DNA of 64,000 bases from Nissolia schottii (lineage: Eukaryota > Streptophyta > Magnoliopsida > Fabales > Fabaceae), in contig QANU01057090.1 of the NCBI GenBank assembly GCA_003254905.1, positions 790,101 to 854,100 on the forward strand, in the 5' to 3' direction. Positions 49,256-62,000 of this stretch are shown piece by piece (the first letter of the stretch is position 1; each line of letters starts with the position of its first letter). The translations under genes and the position numbers were made by a program. Under the pieces are notes generated by a model. It did no database searches and had not been told where the DNA came from. It worked only from the letters and a program-made list of their open reading frames with translations.

Positions 49256-49324
<69 letters not shown>
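49256..49324. repeat. (ATT)n microsatellite
   Basis: About 23 uninterrupted trinucleotide units. Confidence 0.95.
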
Positions 49325-49325
<1 letters not shown>

Positions 49326-51025
49326 CATTGTATTTTTCCCGTAAACAAATGCAGCAAATAAATTATACTAGTATCTTCAATATTTGACGTTCATGTATAT
49401 TATTATCTGTAGCCGTCCTCTTTATGCCAATGTTGGGATCTATGGCATAGATCTTGCGTTAAATAGGTGTCCAACAACCACAATACATTATTAAACTCTG
49501 AAAGTGATTATTATGTTATTTTCGTGACTACATCTTTTATCGCATTTTCTTCATCACATCATATGAGAAATGAGAAATTATATTAAACCGCACATACTCA
49601 AGATATTTTATGGCGTATCCACTTGGTTTCTTTTTCCCGATCGGTGACATATCAACTTTATTTTTAGGTTACAATATACTTTGATTACATGTTATTAATA
49701 CCTAACCTGATGATTAAAAGGTTTCTATCGACAATAAGATTTCAACCAATAAATTTATACGAACAAGAACTACACATTTTTACTTAATAAAATTGGTTGA
49801 TTTTTATACTCTTCATTTCAAAAGTCTTATATATATAATTCAATAAAAACGTAGATGTCTAGGCTTGGACCACTAAGCCTATAAAAGTACATTTTTTTCC
49901 TTCCAAAAACAAAAGTACAATTATCAACAAAAGTACATTAATTAGTTAGACAACAATTTGTTTTTGCTGATAAGTTGCAACTGAATTTTATTCCAGCTAA
50001 AAGTCATTATTATACTGACTTTCAAACCATTTCCCGCTCAAACACGGTAAAATCAAAGAAGACTTCGTTAAAATTCCAAAAAAAAAAAAAATCAATGAAC
50101 GAAACAATTGTGTGTGTGTGGTTTTTTTAATTTTCAAGTTGAATTGGATAAATTAGCTGTATGTATTGTGTCCAGACTCTCGAGATCAAATTAAGAATAC
50201 AATCAAATTATTGAATTTGTTTTCTATTACGAGGAAGTGTTAGATTTTATAGAATTAAATTTTATACTGTGATTTAATTATATATTATCACATAAATGAA
50301 AGTAATTGAATTTTGCTTAAAAAAAATCTTTTATACAAGAATAAAGGATTAAAAATAATAGTATAAATATCTATACATAAAAGTTAATATCTATCATGAT
50401 TTAGTGAGGAGATGTGGACATCCGAACACATTGACATTACAGAAGAGAATAAGGTGCCCGAGATTCGCGGTTGAGGAGGGGGCATGCATTACAACAGTAG
50501 AGAAAATAAAGGGTTTTAGAATTCAACCTAATAATAATTGTTCACCCAACCATACCTTTTGTTTTCTTATTTTGGTGTTTCATATTTTTCCTTTGTAAAT
50601 AGAAAATGAGAGAAGGGTTGACTCGATCAAACGAACGTGGCCACGTACGCAACCACCTAAAAGTAAGTATACGGTTCTCGTACTTTGTATCATACGTCAA
50701 CCAAAACAAGTGGCACACCCACTCTCCCCTTCTCGTCCGTACGCCCTCTCTTTCTTCCCTTTCTCTCTCTCTTCTTAACTCTTCAATTCAAAACTAACCA
50801 TCCCTTCATTTTTTCCGTCATCTCTTACTCCTTCTTTTCATCTTTGCTTTCGCGCTGTCTCCCTCTCTATCCCCCCCTTTCAATTTGTTGAATTTTGTTC
50901 TATATATCAAAAGAATATACAAAAAGAGATAGAAAAATAAGAAGGACAAATCAAGGTTATTCAATTGTGTTTGTGAACAAATAGTGGTGGCATATATATA
51001 TAGTGACTTTGGGGGAATATTTAAG

Positions 51026-52273
51026 ATGATGTACGAACAGCAGCAACGGGTTGAGGAGCCATCATCGATGATGAGCAATAATAGTAGTAAAGGAGCTTGG
51101 ACCATAGAGGTGGAAGACAGGCTTCAGATTGTGGACTTGAGTGGCATGTCCTTGAATTCCCTTCCCAACCCTTCTCTTAACTTGGCTTCCATTTGCAAGT
51201 TGGACCTCTCCAATAACAACCTTCAGGTATGTAATCCCACCGTTACTGAGTCTCACTGAACTTTATTTATTTTTAATCTTACTATCATTTTACTTATTTA
51301 TTCGGGCTAGCTCGAGCCTTTCATCAGATAAAATTAATGGTTATATATTCGAATAACTATTATTATTATTATTATTATTGATAATTTCTTTTGTCCTGGA
51401 TATAATATTTCTGATATGTTAGATATCAATGACTTTTTCCCTTCATTCCTTCCATTTTCTTGAATAAAAAGCCATATATATATATGGAGCATATGTATTT
51501 GGAGCAATACCGAGAGTTGGGTGAGGCGGTTTATTGGGGGAGATGCCCCATTCCCTGGGGAAAAGGAAAATACATGGAGCAATATGGAGACTTTCAAAGA
51601 ATGAATATATTTGATAGCATATACTATGCATGTGGTTGTTTTGATCTTAGCTAAAATTAAATCACCTTAAACCCTAAAACTAATCATATTCAGCTTAACT
51701 AAGATGAATACTTCATATACATGAATTAAGGAAACTTGTAGACGCCTACAAGCTAAAGATGTTATAAATCTTCAACTTTATTTTAATTCAACCAAAAAAG
51801 AAAGAAAAAAGATATATATATATANTAACTAATTGTTTTGTGAAATATATGAATTTTTATTCTATGCAATTAACAACGACAGAGGATAGAAATAGCACTA
51901 TCACGAAATAATGGATACCCAGTTCCCACGATGATAAAGTCAAAACCAACTTTGATGTTTCATTCCATTTATTTTTTCAATTTTTTTTATCTCACAAAAG
52001 TATAGATAAAAGGATAACTACTTATCAAATGTTTCTATCAATTAATATTATAAATAATATTTTAATAATTCTTGTTTGGTTGTATTTGGATGGCTTCTTC
52101 GGTAGTCATATTAACATAGATTTTGTAAAATATATATGTTTCTTCTTCTAGATCGACTGCTACTTTAACGTATACGCGTCTTGTACATGTTAATAAATAT
52201 CATATATCTTATTATATTAGTACAAAAAAATATCTGATTATATTAAAACAAAAGCAAATGATAAGAACAAGTT

Positions 52274-52314
<41 letters not shown>

Positions 52315-54855
52315 AAATTAAGGGGATATATTTATGTTAAGAGTAATGTTAGGTGTATAAATGTTGTCAACCATGGTGCAACCCATGATCTACACTAACT
52401 GCACAAACTTTTAGATATACATACACAAACTTTTTTAAATATGAAATTAAATCAAATCGAATTTGTAGTGCATTAAATAATAAAAAGTAATTATCGCACT
52501 TTATTTTCATCTCCCCACTCACTCGTGGACTCACTCTCTATCGTGCACAAATATTTTAACAACCAAAAACAAAAAATATGATAAAAAAGTAAATGTAAAC
52601 AAATATGAAGAAGAAAACTTTTGTGTTCGCATTCACAAACTTTTAAGCAAGAATGCACAAATTTTCTATACATATGCATAAACATTTAAAAAATAAAAAA
52701 TAATAAACATGATGAAAACGAAAAAACGAAAAAAACTGATTGAAAATTGAAAAAAAAAGTGAATAAACACATATTAAAAAGAGTGAATTATATAAAAGAT
52801 GATAAATTTTTTCACACAAAACATTTGGAGATAACTAGCTGCCGTTAAATATATTGTGTCTTACGATAACTTCGCCTTTGCAGCACGCAAAACTCTCTTT
52901 GTTAATTATATTTATCCATAAATTGAAAAAATAAAAATAAAAGACAAATAAAAAAACAATTTCGAAAACCAACTCCATGTGAGGGGAGGCAGTCTTTTAA
53001 ATTTATGTTGTATAGTTTAATTCTCTCTCTCTCTCCAATTAATGTCCACTTACATATATGTATATATATTACCTTTAATTAAATATATTTATTTTTTTAT
53101 TTTTTTTAATATTGTTATAGAACATTCCGGAGTCTTTAACGGCAAGACTGCTGAACTTGGTGGTGTTGGATGTGCACTCCAACCAGCTTAGGACCCTCCC
53201 TAATTCCATTGGATGCCTCCATAAGCTCAAGATGTTGAATGTCTCCGGAAACCTCATCGAATCCCTCCCCAAAACTATTGAGAATTGCAGGTAATAATTA
53301 GTTCTCTCTTTTTTAAAGGTAGTATCTCACATGCCGGGTAAATACCATCTTCAATTGAATTTCTCTATTTTTTTAAAATAATTTTTAGAATTAAATTTAT
53401 AGAATGTTGCTATCATTTCATAATATGATATATTGATGTATTATATAATCTAATATAATAAATTAATATTTTTCAATACAATATATGTGGAAAGGTGCAT
53501 CATAAACTTAAGTGGTTCGCAAAAATCTCTAAATCTCTTATAAGTTGACTCTTTCAATGATTTGATTAATAAAAAAAATTTCAAGATCACAAATCATGAA
53601 ATGATGACAAAAAATTTGATGAATTAGTTCTAAAATTTATCAAAAATAGAAAAATTTAATAGGAGAGGGTATTTATCTCATAAGACACGTAAGAAACTAA
53701 TTTTTTTTAAAAAAGTTAATATCATATTTGGTCCCTACTTTGCAAACATTAGATTCTTTGCTCTAAATAATCTCTAAACATCCATAATATTTCTCCTAAA
53801 TAGTTTCTTAACAATGTAACTCTATTTCCTTTTAAAACATGAAGTAGAGGCTAACGAGTTTAACGTTTGCAAAGTCTAGAGACTAACCTGATATTGTTTT
53901 TTAAGTTGAAGGAACAACTAAATTACAAATGTAAAATTTAGGATCAAATAGGTAGGTATTAACTCTTTTAAAACTTATTTTCAGATTTTCTTGATTGATA
54001 ATTATTTAGGTACACTAGATGTGCATATGCATGTTCCTTCATGGAAGCGTACGTTTCAAATGTTCCTCTAAGAGCTTCATATATATGTTTTGTCTTTCAA
54101 TTATTTATATATGGAAATGAATAATGAATACTAGTTTGTGGTAAACATGAAGGTCCTTAGAAGAACTGAACGCAAACTTCAACAAGCTGAGGCAGCTCCC
54201 GGACACCATAGGGTTCGAGCTCATCAACCTGAAGAAGCTGTCCGTCAACTCGAACAAGCTGGTCATCCTCCCCCGCTCCACCTCCCACCTCACCGCCCTG
54301 AGGGCCCTCGACGCCCGCCTCAACTGCCTCCGCTCCCTCCCCGACGACCTCGAGAACCTCATCAACCTCGAGACCCTCAACGTCAGCCAGAACTTCCAGT
54401 ACCTCCACTCCCTCCCTTACTCCGTCGGCCTCCTCCTCTCCCTCCTCGAGCTCGACGTCAGCTACAACCGCCTCAAGTCCCTCCCTGACTCCGTCGGCTG
54501 CCTCAAGAAGCTCCAGAAGCTCTGCGTCGACGGGAACCCCCTCGTCTCGCCGCCTCCCGACGTCGTGGACCAGGGGCTGCATGCCGTCAAGGAGTACCTC
54601 TGCCACAAGATGAACACCGGCCAGAGCCCCACGGCGGCGGCTGGTGGTAAGAAGAAGTCCTGGGTGGGGAGGCTGGTCAAGTACGGGACGTTTAACGGCG
54701 GCATGACGAGGGGCGGGAGTGGGTCCGCCCGCGAGGAGCGCGAGGCTTTCATCATGCCGGAGTATAGGTCCATCGATGGCCTCGCCTCCCCGCGATACAT
54801 GGGAATGTTCTCGCCCCGCCGCCTCTTCTCTCCTCGCACTTACTTCAGCAATTGA
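51026..54855 (+). CDS. PIRL: Plant intracellular Ras-group-related LRR protein (PIRL)
   Basis: Cytoplasmic leucine-rich-repeat protein of the plant-specific PIRL family, which resembles animal Shoc2/SUR-8 Ras-interacting proteins; molecular role in plants is poorly known. Three exons join in frame to 357 aa: 51026-51226, 53121-53290, 54153-54855. About ten LRRs of the form LxxLxxLDVSxNxLxxLPxxIGxL run from residue about 34 to 275 (for example [55 protein letters not shown]). A basic C-terminal tail ([15 protein letters not shown]) follows. ATG at 51026 is preferred over an upstream in-frame GTG; a second ATG follows directly. Repeat details place it with PIRL6/7/8. Exon 3 has almost only C or G at third codon positions, unlike exons 1 and 2. 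Confidence 0.93.
52274..52311. repeat. (ATT)n microsatellite in PIRL intron 1
   Basis: About 12 trinucleotide units. Confidence 0.95.
52360..52860. repeat. ACAAACTTTT-rich element in PIRL intron 1
   Basis: It contains CTGCACAAACTTTTAGATAT, CACAAACTTTTTT, GTGCACAAATATTTTAACAA and CACAAACTTTTAAGC motifs. It also carries the GCATTAAATAATAAAAAGT segment (52470) shared with 13826. Probably a member of the same non-autonomous repeat group; ends not defined. Confidence 0.45.
53711..53970. mobile_element. MITE-like element in PIRL intron 2
   Basis: The left end (AAAAGTTAATATCATATTTG, GTCCCTACTTTGCAAAC) and the complement of the right end (AAAAGAGTTAATACC, TATTTGATCC, with GACTTTGCAAACG further in) form an imperfect inverted repeat. 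TTAA-like flanks are possible but lie in A/T runs. Confidence 0.5.
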
Positions 54856-55030
54856 TCTTTGCGCGACAATGACAACATATATATATATATATATACATAT
54901 ATATGAACCTCTGATGGTGCGTGCTACCGAGCAGCAAATAAGGATTATGCTCTGATCACTCTAACAAAAATATTTTAAATAAATTAAAAGTGGCTAGTGG
55001 TGCCTTTTCAGTGTCAGTGTGAGTGGAGTG

Positions 55031-55068
55031 CTGTTCTGTTCTGTTCTGTTATGTTCTGTTCTGTTTTG
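55031..55068. repeat. (TTCTG)n pentanucleotide repeat
   Basis: Six to seven imperfect TTCTG units in the probable PIRL 3' UTR. Confidence 0.85.
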
Positions 55069-58000
55069 TCTTGGTGGTAGCTACTAGCTGGTGTCAAGTT
55101 GCAATGAATTAGACTGTGATGATTACGGATAGGTTTTTGCTTGATTAGGCTGTGTTTATATATGTAAAGTAGAATGAATCAGGGGAAAATGGTGATGGCC
55201 TGGGTTTGTGAAACTTTGTGCGCCCATTTTGCTTCATGGATTGATAGTATATTCGTTAGGTAAAGCTATCGGTCAATAGCCCTTGACCTGGTTCTGGTCT
55301 GTAAATAAACTTAAATGTAATTTTGGCCAATGTGTTGCCTTATATATACGCCTTTTGCTGTATATTTCTAATATTTTCTTTTTAATTTATTGTAATAAAA
55401 GAACACAATTTAGATATAACTATCTATGACACAAAAGTGAATTAACATCATGTTTTAATTTAAAATATTATATACTTTTTATTTAATTTAAATTTTAATG
55501 ACACACCCGAGACTTTAATATTCACATTTGATTAATATTCACGTTTGAAACGCAAACAGTAATATACTTAGGTGAATAAATTGGTTAAAATGTGACCATC
55601 CAAGATGGTAGCTGTTAGAGTAATTTGATGAGAACAGAACGAAAATGAGGAGTATAGGGAAGAAATAATGGATTGCACATAATAAAGAAGAGTGATGGAC
55701 AGGTTAGCGTCCTTATGCAAACCGTGAGGAATATATTCACGGTGCAAATTAATATAATGCGTGACATGTGAGGCTATTCACTTCCTTGATGTTCTGATGC
55801 AGTAGCAACAGAAAAAGGGGCGTGGAACTATTGACTGATATAGATCTAGAGGTGTACTGCTCCACTTGTTAGAACAATTAATGATGGCATATTCCATGCA
55901 GTGCTCTATAAATTAATGAAACATAAACAAGATCAAACTTTTTGCCTTGGTTAGCTCAAATTAAAGTGTACTGCTACATATGTAGAAAATGGAAAGGGCA
56001 CTTCTTTATCTATCTTACATGTACTTATATTTAGAACAAATTCTTAGATAATTCATAATTCTTACTTCGTGTAAAGCATGAAAATTCTTTGAGATGGTGG
56101 CACTTGGTGGTTGTTGACTAGTCTCTCAGTAGTGATACTCGTAAAAACTACTTTGATTCTAAAATTAATGAATAAATGATATGAAATGATAGATATAGTG
56201 TTAGAACGTAACTTATGGAGTAGTAAGAGCTACTCTTTTATAGCCTAAATTTGGCCGGTAGGATATTTGTAGAAAAATGTTTAGTCAAACTAATTTTTAA
56301 ACCTATTTATCAACTTACATGTACATTTTGATTAATGACACTTGATATTTTATTTTCTATTTTATCCCTTAAAATGTCAAATGTTATTCACTAAAGTATG
56401 TAGGTTTATATATAGGTTTAAAAGTTAGATCTCTTAAATATCACTCATATTTGTAGCATTTACATTCACTTATGTCAAATTTCGTAACATTGTAATGTAT
56501 ACAGACTTTATAAAGACTTATGTCAAATTTTATAACATTTACAAGTCTTTGGCTACATTTGGTATCAGAGACATGACAAGAGGGACAGAGACAGAGAAAA
56601 TTCATGTCCCTTCATATTCTAATTTTGTGTCCCCTCAAGCAAATTTTTTTTGTCTTTTCTATCTTAGCTTCAGCGAGATACAAAAAATATACGTGGTACC
56701 AAACACAAGCGTTAAGTCAGATAAGCATGTAATTAGGATAAGTGCTTTAATCTGAACATCACATCATGTATATCGGATCTAAGTCCTTGTGAGATTTAAT
56801 TACTAACCCTTACCAAATTAGAGAATATTTGTCTTTTAAATATGGAGGGGGTGAATTTTTAAGGCAAGCTATTTAATTACTTTCAAATCTGCACATATGA
56901 TAAATGCATGGAATTGGTCCCTCATCCCCCAAAAGCGGAATGGGGCCTGTTTGGTTTTGAATTAATGTGGCTCACAGAAGTCACAGAAGTAGATTTGCTC
57001 TGTATGGGTTTCCTTGATCATAAATTGGACACAAAACTGAATTAGGAAAAGTTGCAATCCAGTTCATAACTCTCACCACCTAAGTCTGTTATTTTATTTT
57101 CCCAATCTAGTTAACAGAAACTGGTAAGATGTAAAAGAGCCTGTTAACACTACTATTCAAATGAGGTTTTAATTAAAAGTCTAGGAGCACTCACAACTTA
57201 TAAATTGCTTAGAAAAATCAGTGACTTGGTGAGAAAAAGTTGGATATGGGAGGTTATAAATTATGACTCAACAATCTCATTTAAATCCAAATTCCAAAAC
57301 CAGCTAGAACTTTTGAACTCGAAGGAACTGAAAAACTAAAGTGTCTTTTTTCATTTATCATAATGTAAACCAAACACACCAAGTGAATTATAGTTAGATC
57401 TTTACTCGATAGGAAAGGTAAAAAGCCTAACTCATACATACATATAAAATGGATTTTGTGTCACTCTCATCACTTATTGCCGGCACCGGTGTTCACATTT
57501 GTCAACCTCTACATTCATGACTCATTCATTGGTTGAATTGAATGGATAACTATGCCAAATTGGATGTAGCTTTGGCTCTCTCACCTTTCCCTACTTCTTT
57601 ATGAGCAATAAATCGAGACCATGATTTTGAATTTTGATCAGCTTTTGGGTAAAGGCATGTAATGAATGAGTTACAATAAACGATATTCTTTATGGTACTG
57701 TCAGTACACACATCATTATTTCATACCAATTAAATCTATGGAAACTCATTGAATTCGACAAATTGAATTAAAAGGAATAGTGGTACTTACATTTTCTTTT
57801 AATTACTGTTTAGGACGAGTTATCAAATCTCTTTCAAGTTCGTTATATGATAAATGAAATGTGTCCTACTAAATGTTTCTATTAATCCTCATTATTAAAT
57901 TTATATATAAGACATTATTGCATTTATTAGTTTATTTCATTTTGTATGTATGAGAACTTGTAAAAATTAAAAAGAATTATAAAGAGATATATCATTACTC

Positions 58001-58355
58001 TAATTATATTTAAACAAATTTTGAATATTCATGATAAATCAATAATGTCAGATTATGATACTTCGCCAGTAAAACGAACTCGCATGAATACCAACTCCAT
58101 AGTAATGCAAAGGTAAAAAACGTGCACGCAAGATGTATTATTTACTGAATTAATGAAACGTTATGAGCATTATTGAAATATTATTAATAAGAATTTAACA
58201 GTAATTATGCCTACTTTGCTTTAATACATCAACTTTGTTAAAGAAATGTATAAACAATTTATAATGTATCAAAATAATTTGATACAGTAAATTACAATAC
58301 AGAATTTGCCCCTAACAGAGCTTTTGTGTTTCCATAAAGCAAGCTTTTTTTTTTT

Positions 58356-58556
58356 NNNNNNNNNNNNNNNNNNNNNNNNNNNNNNNNNNNNNNNNNNNNN
58401 NNNNNNNNNNNNNNNNNNNNNNNNNNNNNNNNNNNNNNNNNNNNNNNNNNNNNNNNNNNNNNNNNNNNNNNNNNNNNNNNNNNNNNNNNNNNNNNNNNNN
58501 NNNNNNNNNNNNNNNNNNNNNNNNNNNNNNNNNNNNNNNNNNNNNNNNNNNNNNNN
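58356..58556. other. Assembly gap (N run)
   Basis: 201 N bases flanked by a poly-T run (58345-58355) and a poly-G run (58557-58569). Size is probably nominal. ORFs drawn across it are meaningless. Confidence 0.99.
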
Positions 58557-58638
58557 GGGGGGGGGGGGGAGGAGAGGGCTTAAAGCAGTGGTAATCAGTC
58601 GGCGACAGCTGCCATTTGCCGCCATCGCCGGCACCATC

Positions 58639-58644
58639 CACGTG
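58639..58644. promoter_or_regulatory. G-box/ABRE-like CACGTG upstream of transporter gene
   Basis: CCACGTGTCC lies about 200 bp before the ATG, a plausible position for a promoter or leader element. Function inferred from motif only. Confidence 0.4.
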
Positions 58645-58723
58645 TCCACACTCCGTGCCTTCATTCATCAAGTTTTGGCCTTCCGTATTTCTACTTCAAC
58701 TCAGCTCAACTATCCCTAACTGC

Positions 58724-58768
58724 TTCATGCTTCATGCTCCATGCTACATGCTACATGCTACATGCTTC
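58724..58768. repeat. CATGCTAC-type 8-bp tandem repeat in 5' leader
   Basis: Five to six imperfect units of CATGCTAC/CATGCTTC about 75-115 bases upstream of the start codon. Confidence 0.85.
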
Positions 58769-58840
58769 CTGTTACTTACTCACTCACTCAATCTCTCTCT
58801 CTCTCTCACACGCATTTCGTTTCTTCCGAAGAGCAGAAAA

Positions 58841-59060
58841 ATGCTGAATTTCTTAATCAGAAAGCACGTCCGCAAGATTCTCAAGCGCAAAGATAGTGAT
58901 GCTGGGGAAGCAGGTACCTTCTCCTTTTTACCTTGTTTTTTGGGGGGCCTTGCTTGCTTGTTTCTCCATCATTCGTTTCTTTTGTTCAGCTTATAAGTAC
59001 TCTCCGTTGCACTGCATTGTTTCCTTCTCTGTCTTTCGCTCAAGATTCTAAGTTCAATTG

Positions 59061-59092
<32 letters not shown>

Positions 59093-62000
59093 TGTGCTGC
59101 TAATATTCGATAATAATTCAATGAGTTCGGGTTCGGCACTTTTTCTTTTACTTTTATTTTTTATGTTTATTAGATGACTTATGTTTTTTTGTCTCTGTTA
59201 GAGAGGAAGAACCTCAAGCAAATTTTTGTATTGCTGATCATTGTAGGAAGAGCTCTGGAGGAATTGAGATCCTCTATGTTCAATGAATTTGCTTCCTCTG
59301 AAGGTGCAAAACGTCTGCAGCAGAGGACATGTGGCCGTCCGGCTGCTGCGCTTGCCTTCAACTTTGTTGTTTCAGTTGGCATTATTTTCACCAACAAAAT
59401 GGTTGGATTACTCAATTTTCTTCCTCTTTGATCAAGCTGCATTTTTGTCTCGAAATTGAAATGTAGAATGGTCTTAGATGATGACTTTCTTGGCCTTATC
59501 TTCTTTCATGTCGTTTAAGCTAATGGGTAGACACAATTGCATGGTTTTATATATATGTTTCTTTATAAGCCTCCTCACGCAATAGCTCTTTTGGCTTGCA
59601 GCGTGGATAATTTTTTGATTTGAAATGGAGGTCGGCAATGATTGAATTCTACACCTCTGGGTCATAGTAGCTTTGTTACTGTGTCAAAAACCATCTCTCC
59701 TAAAAGCTGAAGCTGATTGGTAGAGGCAATCAAATGGTTTTATATATATTTCTATTTCATTTTCTTTTTCGTTTTTTTGGTTTCAGGTGCTCCAAACTGT
59801 TAATTTCAAGTTCCCCATTCTTCTTTCACTAATCCACTATGTAGTGAGCTGGTTGTTCATGGCTGTACTCAATGCATTTTCTTTGCTCCCTGCATCTCCT
59901 TCCTCAAAAGCCACTCAGATGTCTGCTGTGTTTACTCTTGGAATTGTTATGTCTCTATCTACTGGCCTTGCTAATGTCAGCTTGAAGTATAATAGGTAAA
60001 CCCAACTCTTCATGTTTTACTTTCGCGTGTGTGTTCTGTCTTGCACAATTAATTTATGTTCCATATCTTCAGCATTGGTTTCTATCAGATGGCAAAGATT
60101 GCAGTAACACCTTCAATAGTTGTGGCAGAGTTTGTATTGTACAGGAAGAAAGTTTCTTGGCCCAAGGCAAGTGCACTCTCTTTGGCTGTTCATGTATATT
60201 TGATGATAAATAAATAAGTGCGTGCTGAGTCCTTTAGAAATAAGAGGTTTTAATAATAATATTAACTCATATTAAATATGTGCAGATTTTGTTCTGTGAA
60301 CGTCTGTAAGCACACATGCTTTTTAGCTAAAATAACATCATTACAAAGCATGCCTGTTGAAAACCCTCCTGAGTCCATACATGTCTGTGCTCCTGTATGT
60401 TTGCCAAAGAGAACTGAATGCTTTGGCATATTTAAACTGATTTCAAATGACATTGTATGTGCTTTTGAGGACCTATAAGCACATCTCAAAATTGTAGTTA
60501 ACTAAAAGGATTTAGCCACTAGGACAATAGTCTTAGTATTTGAGATTTTTCATTTTGTATAATGTTTTAGTGATTTTTAACATCATGCCTGTTGAAAAAC
60601 GTTGTTAGATCTAGGTAACCTATGCTCTGTAGCCATGATGATCTGTATATCATATATTTTCCCTACGAACTTGCAATATTGTTGACTGATAGGGGGAAAT
60701 CAATGATGTGCCAAATATGGATCAGCTATCTTAAAACCAGCAATTAAATGAATTAAGTCTTAAATTTCAAGAGCATTGTGGTTTCTTGCCAATTGACTCA
60801 AGTCAAGACTCAAGAATTCAGATTATTGTGCTTATCTCATTTTAGATTGAAATGCTTACTTTAGCATTGAACTTTACAGGTTTTAGCATTGGTAGTGGTA
60901 TCTATTGGTGTTGCTGTGGCTACAGTGACTGATCTGCAGTTCCATGTATTTGGTGCCTGTGTAGCGTTGGCGTGGATTGTGCCTAGTGCTGTTAACAAAA
61001 TCCTCTGGAACAGACTGCAGCAACAAGAGAACTGGACAGCTTTAGCGTGAGTAATTTATTTATTCTTTCAGCCTCTTGTAAGAAATTAGTTATGTCTTTA
61101 TGTTGTTACCTCCAGATTCCCAGTGCTGATTGGCATCACAAAATTCTTTCTCCTTCTTGCCTAATTTGTGGATTGATCAACAGGTTGATGTGGAAAACAA
61201 CACCTATTACTTTAATTTTCTTGGCTGCTATGCTACCCAGCTTTGACCCTCCAGGAGTGCTTTCCTTTGATTGGAACTTCTGGAGCACGTCGGTTATTCT
61301 TGCATCAGCGGTTCTTGGATTCTTGCTTCAGTGGTCTGGTGCTTTAGCTCTAGGGTAAGTGATATGTATTACTGTATAACTGCTGAATGATTTTGTCTGT
61401 AAAAAGAGTTCCTATTTCAATTTCTTGTAGAATACTAGAATGCTTAGAACCTATTCTGTTAAATGGTATAGGGACCACTTGTTTACTTGACTTGGTTGTC
61501 AAATTTAGCGTTGATTTAAGAATGAACTGACCTCCAATGTCCCAAACATAAAGACGACACACTCAGTTTTTATTTTCTTTCCTTTCATGATGGTACATAA
61601 TGTTGGGTGTGAAGAATGCAATCCATAATTGGCATGTCAAAACAAAAATGGTTTGGTGTGAAGCACTGATAAATTGTTGTAGAGGATTAGGCTTTATTTG
61701 TTCAGTCAAGGAGTTGAGCCAAGAAGCCTTTGGTCCCATACTCGCATTAAATAAAACACTGTTTCTTTTGGTAAATATAGAAAGCTTTCCGCTTTCAATG
61801 GGAAACTAAGGGACAAATCACTATTATTTTGAGTAATGAGCTACCTATATGGTTCATATTAAATCATTATGATTAGTATGTAGCATATATCTCTATATAG
61901 ACTTTAACTTTTAGCTAGATATTTTCTCCAGGTTACAGATTGTTGGTATTTTTTTTTTTTGCAACATATATGATGTCTAAATTATTTAACAAAGTAGTAT

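Larger units (their letters stand above)
47171..51025. other. Gene-free intergenic DNA and promoter of the LRR gene
   Basis: Mostly AT-rich DNA with no recognisable exon. It contains an LTR-like piece (48561-48850), a long (ATT)n run (49256-49324) and CT-rich tracts at 50740-50790 that probably belong to the promoter or leader of the LRR gene. Confidence 0.5.
54856..58840. other. Intergenic DNA between PIRL and the transporter gene
   Basis: No recognisable exon was found. The PIRL 3' UTR probably extends to about 55350 and contains (AT)n at 54877-54905 and a TTCTG pentamer repeat at 55031-55068. The rest is AT-rich until the assembly gap; from 58557 a GC-richer promoter or leader begins. Confidence 0.5.

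Noticed and set aside
54157..54606. 149-codon minus-strand ORF (and a 116-codon plus-frame ORF) over PIRL exon 3
   Set aside because: Shadow of a GC-rich exon that suppresses stops in other frames; the true frame is the in-register LRR protein.
58269..58719. ORFs of 119-137 codons spanning the N run
   Set aside because: They exist only because N codons are not stops.
60171..60172. GT donor alternative for transporter intron 4
   Set aside because: Using it puts exon 5 out of frame, destroying the conserved VLALVVVSIG segment.
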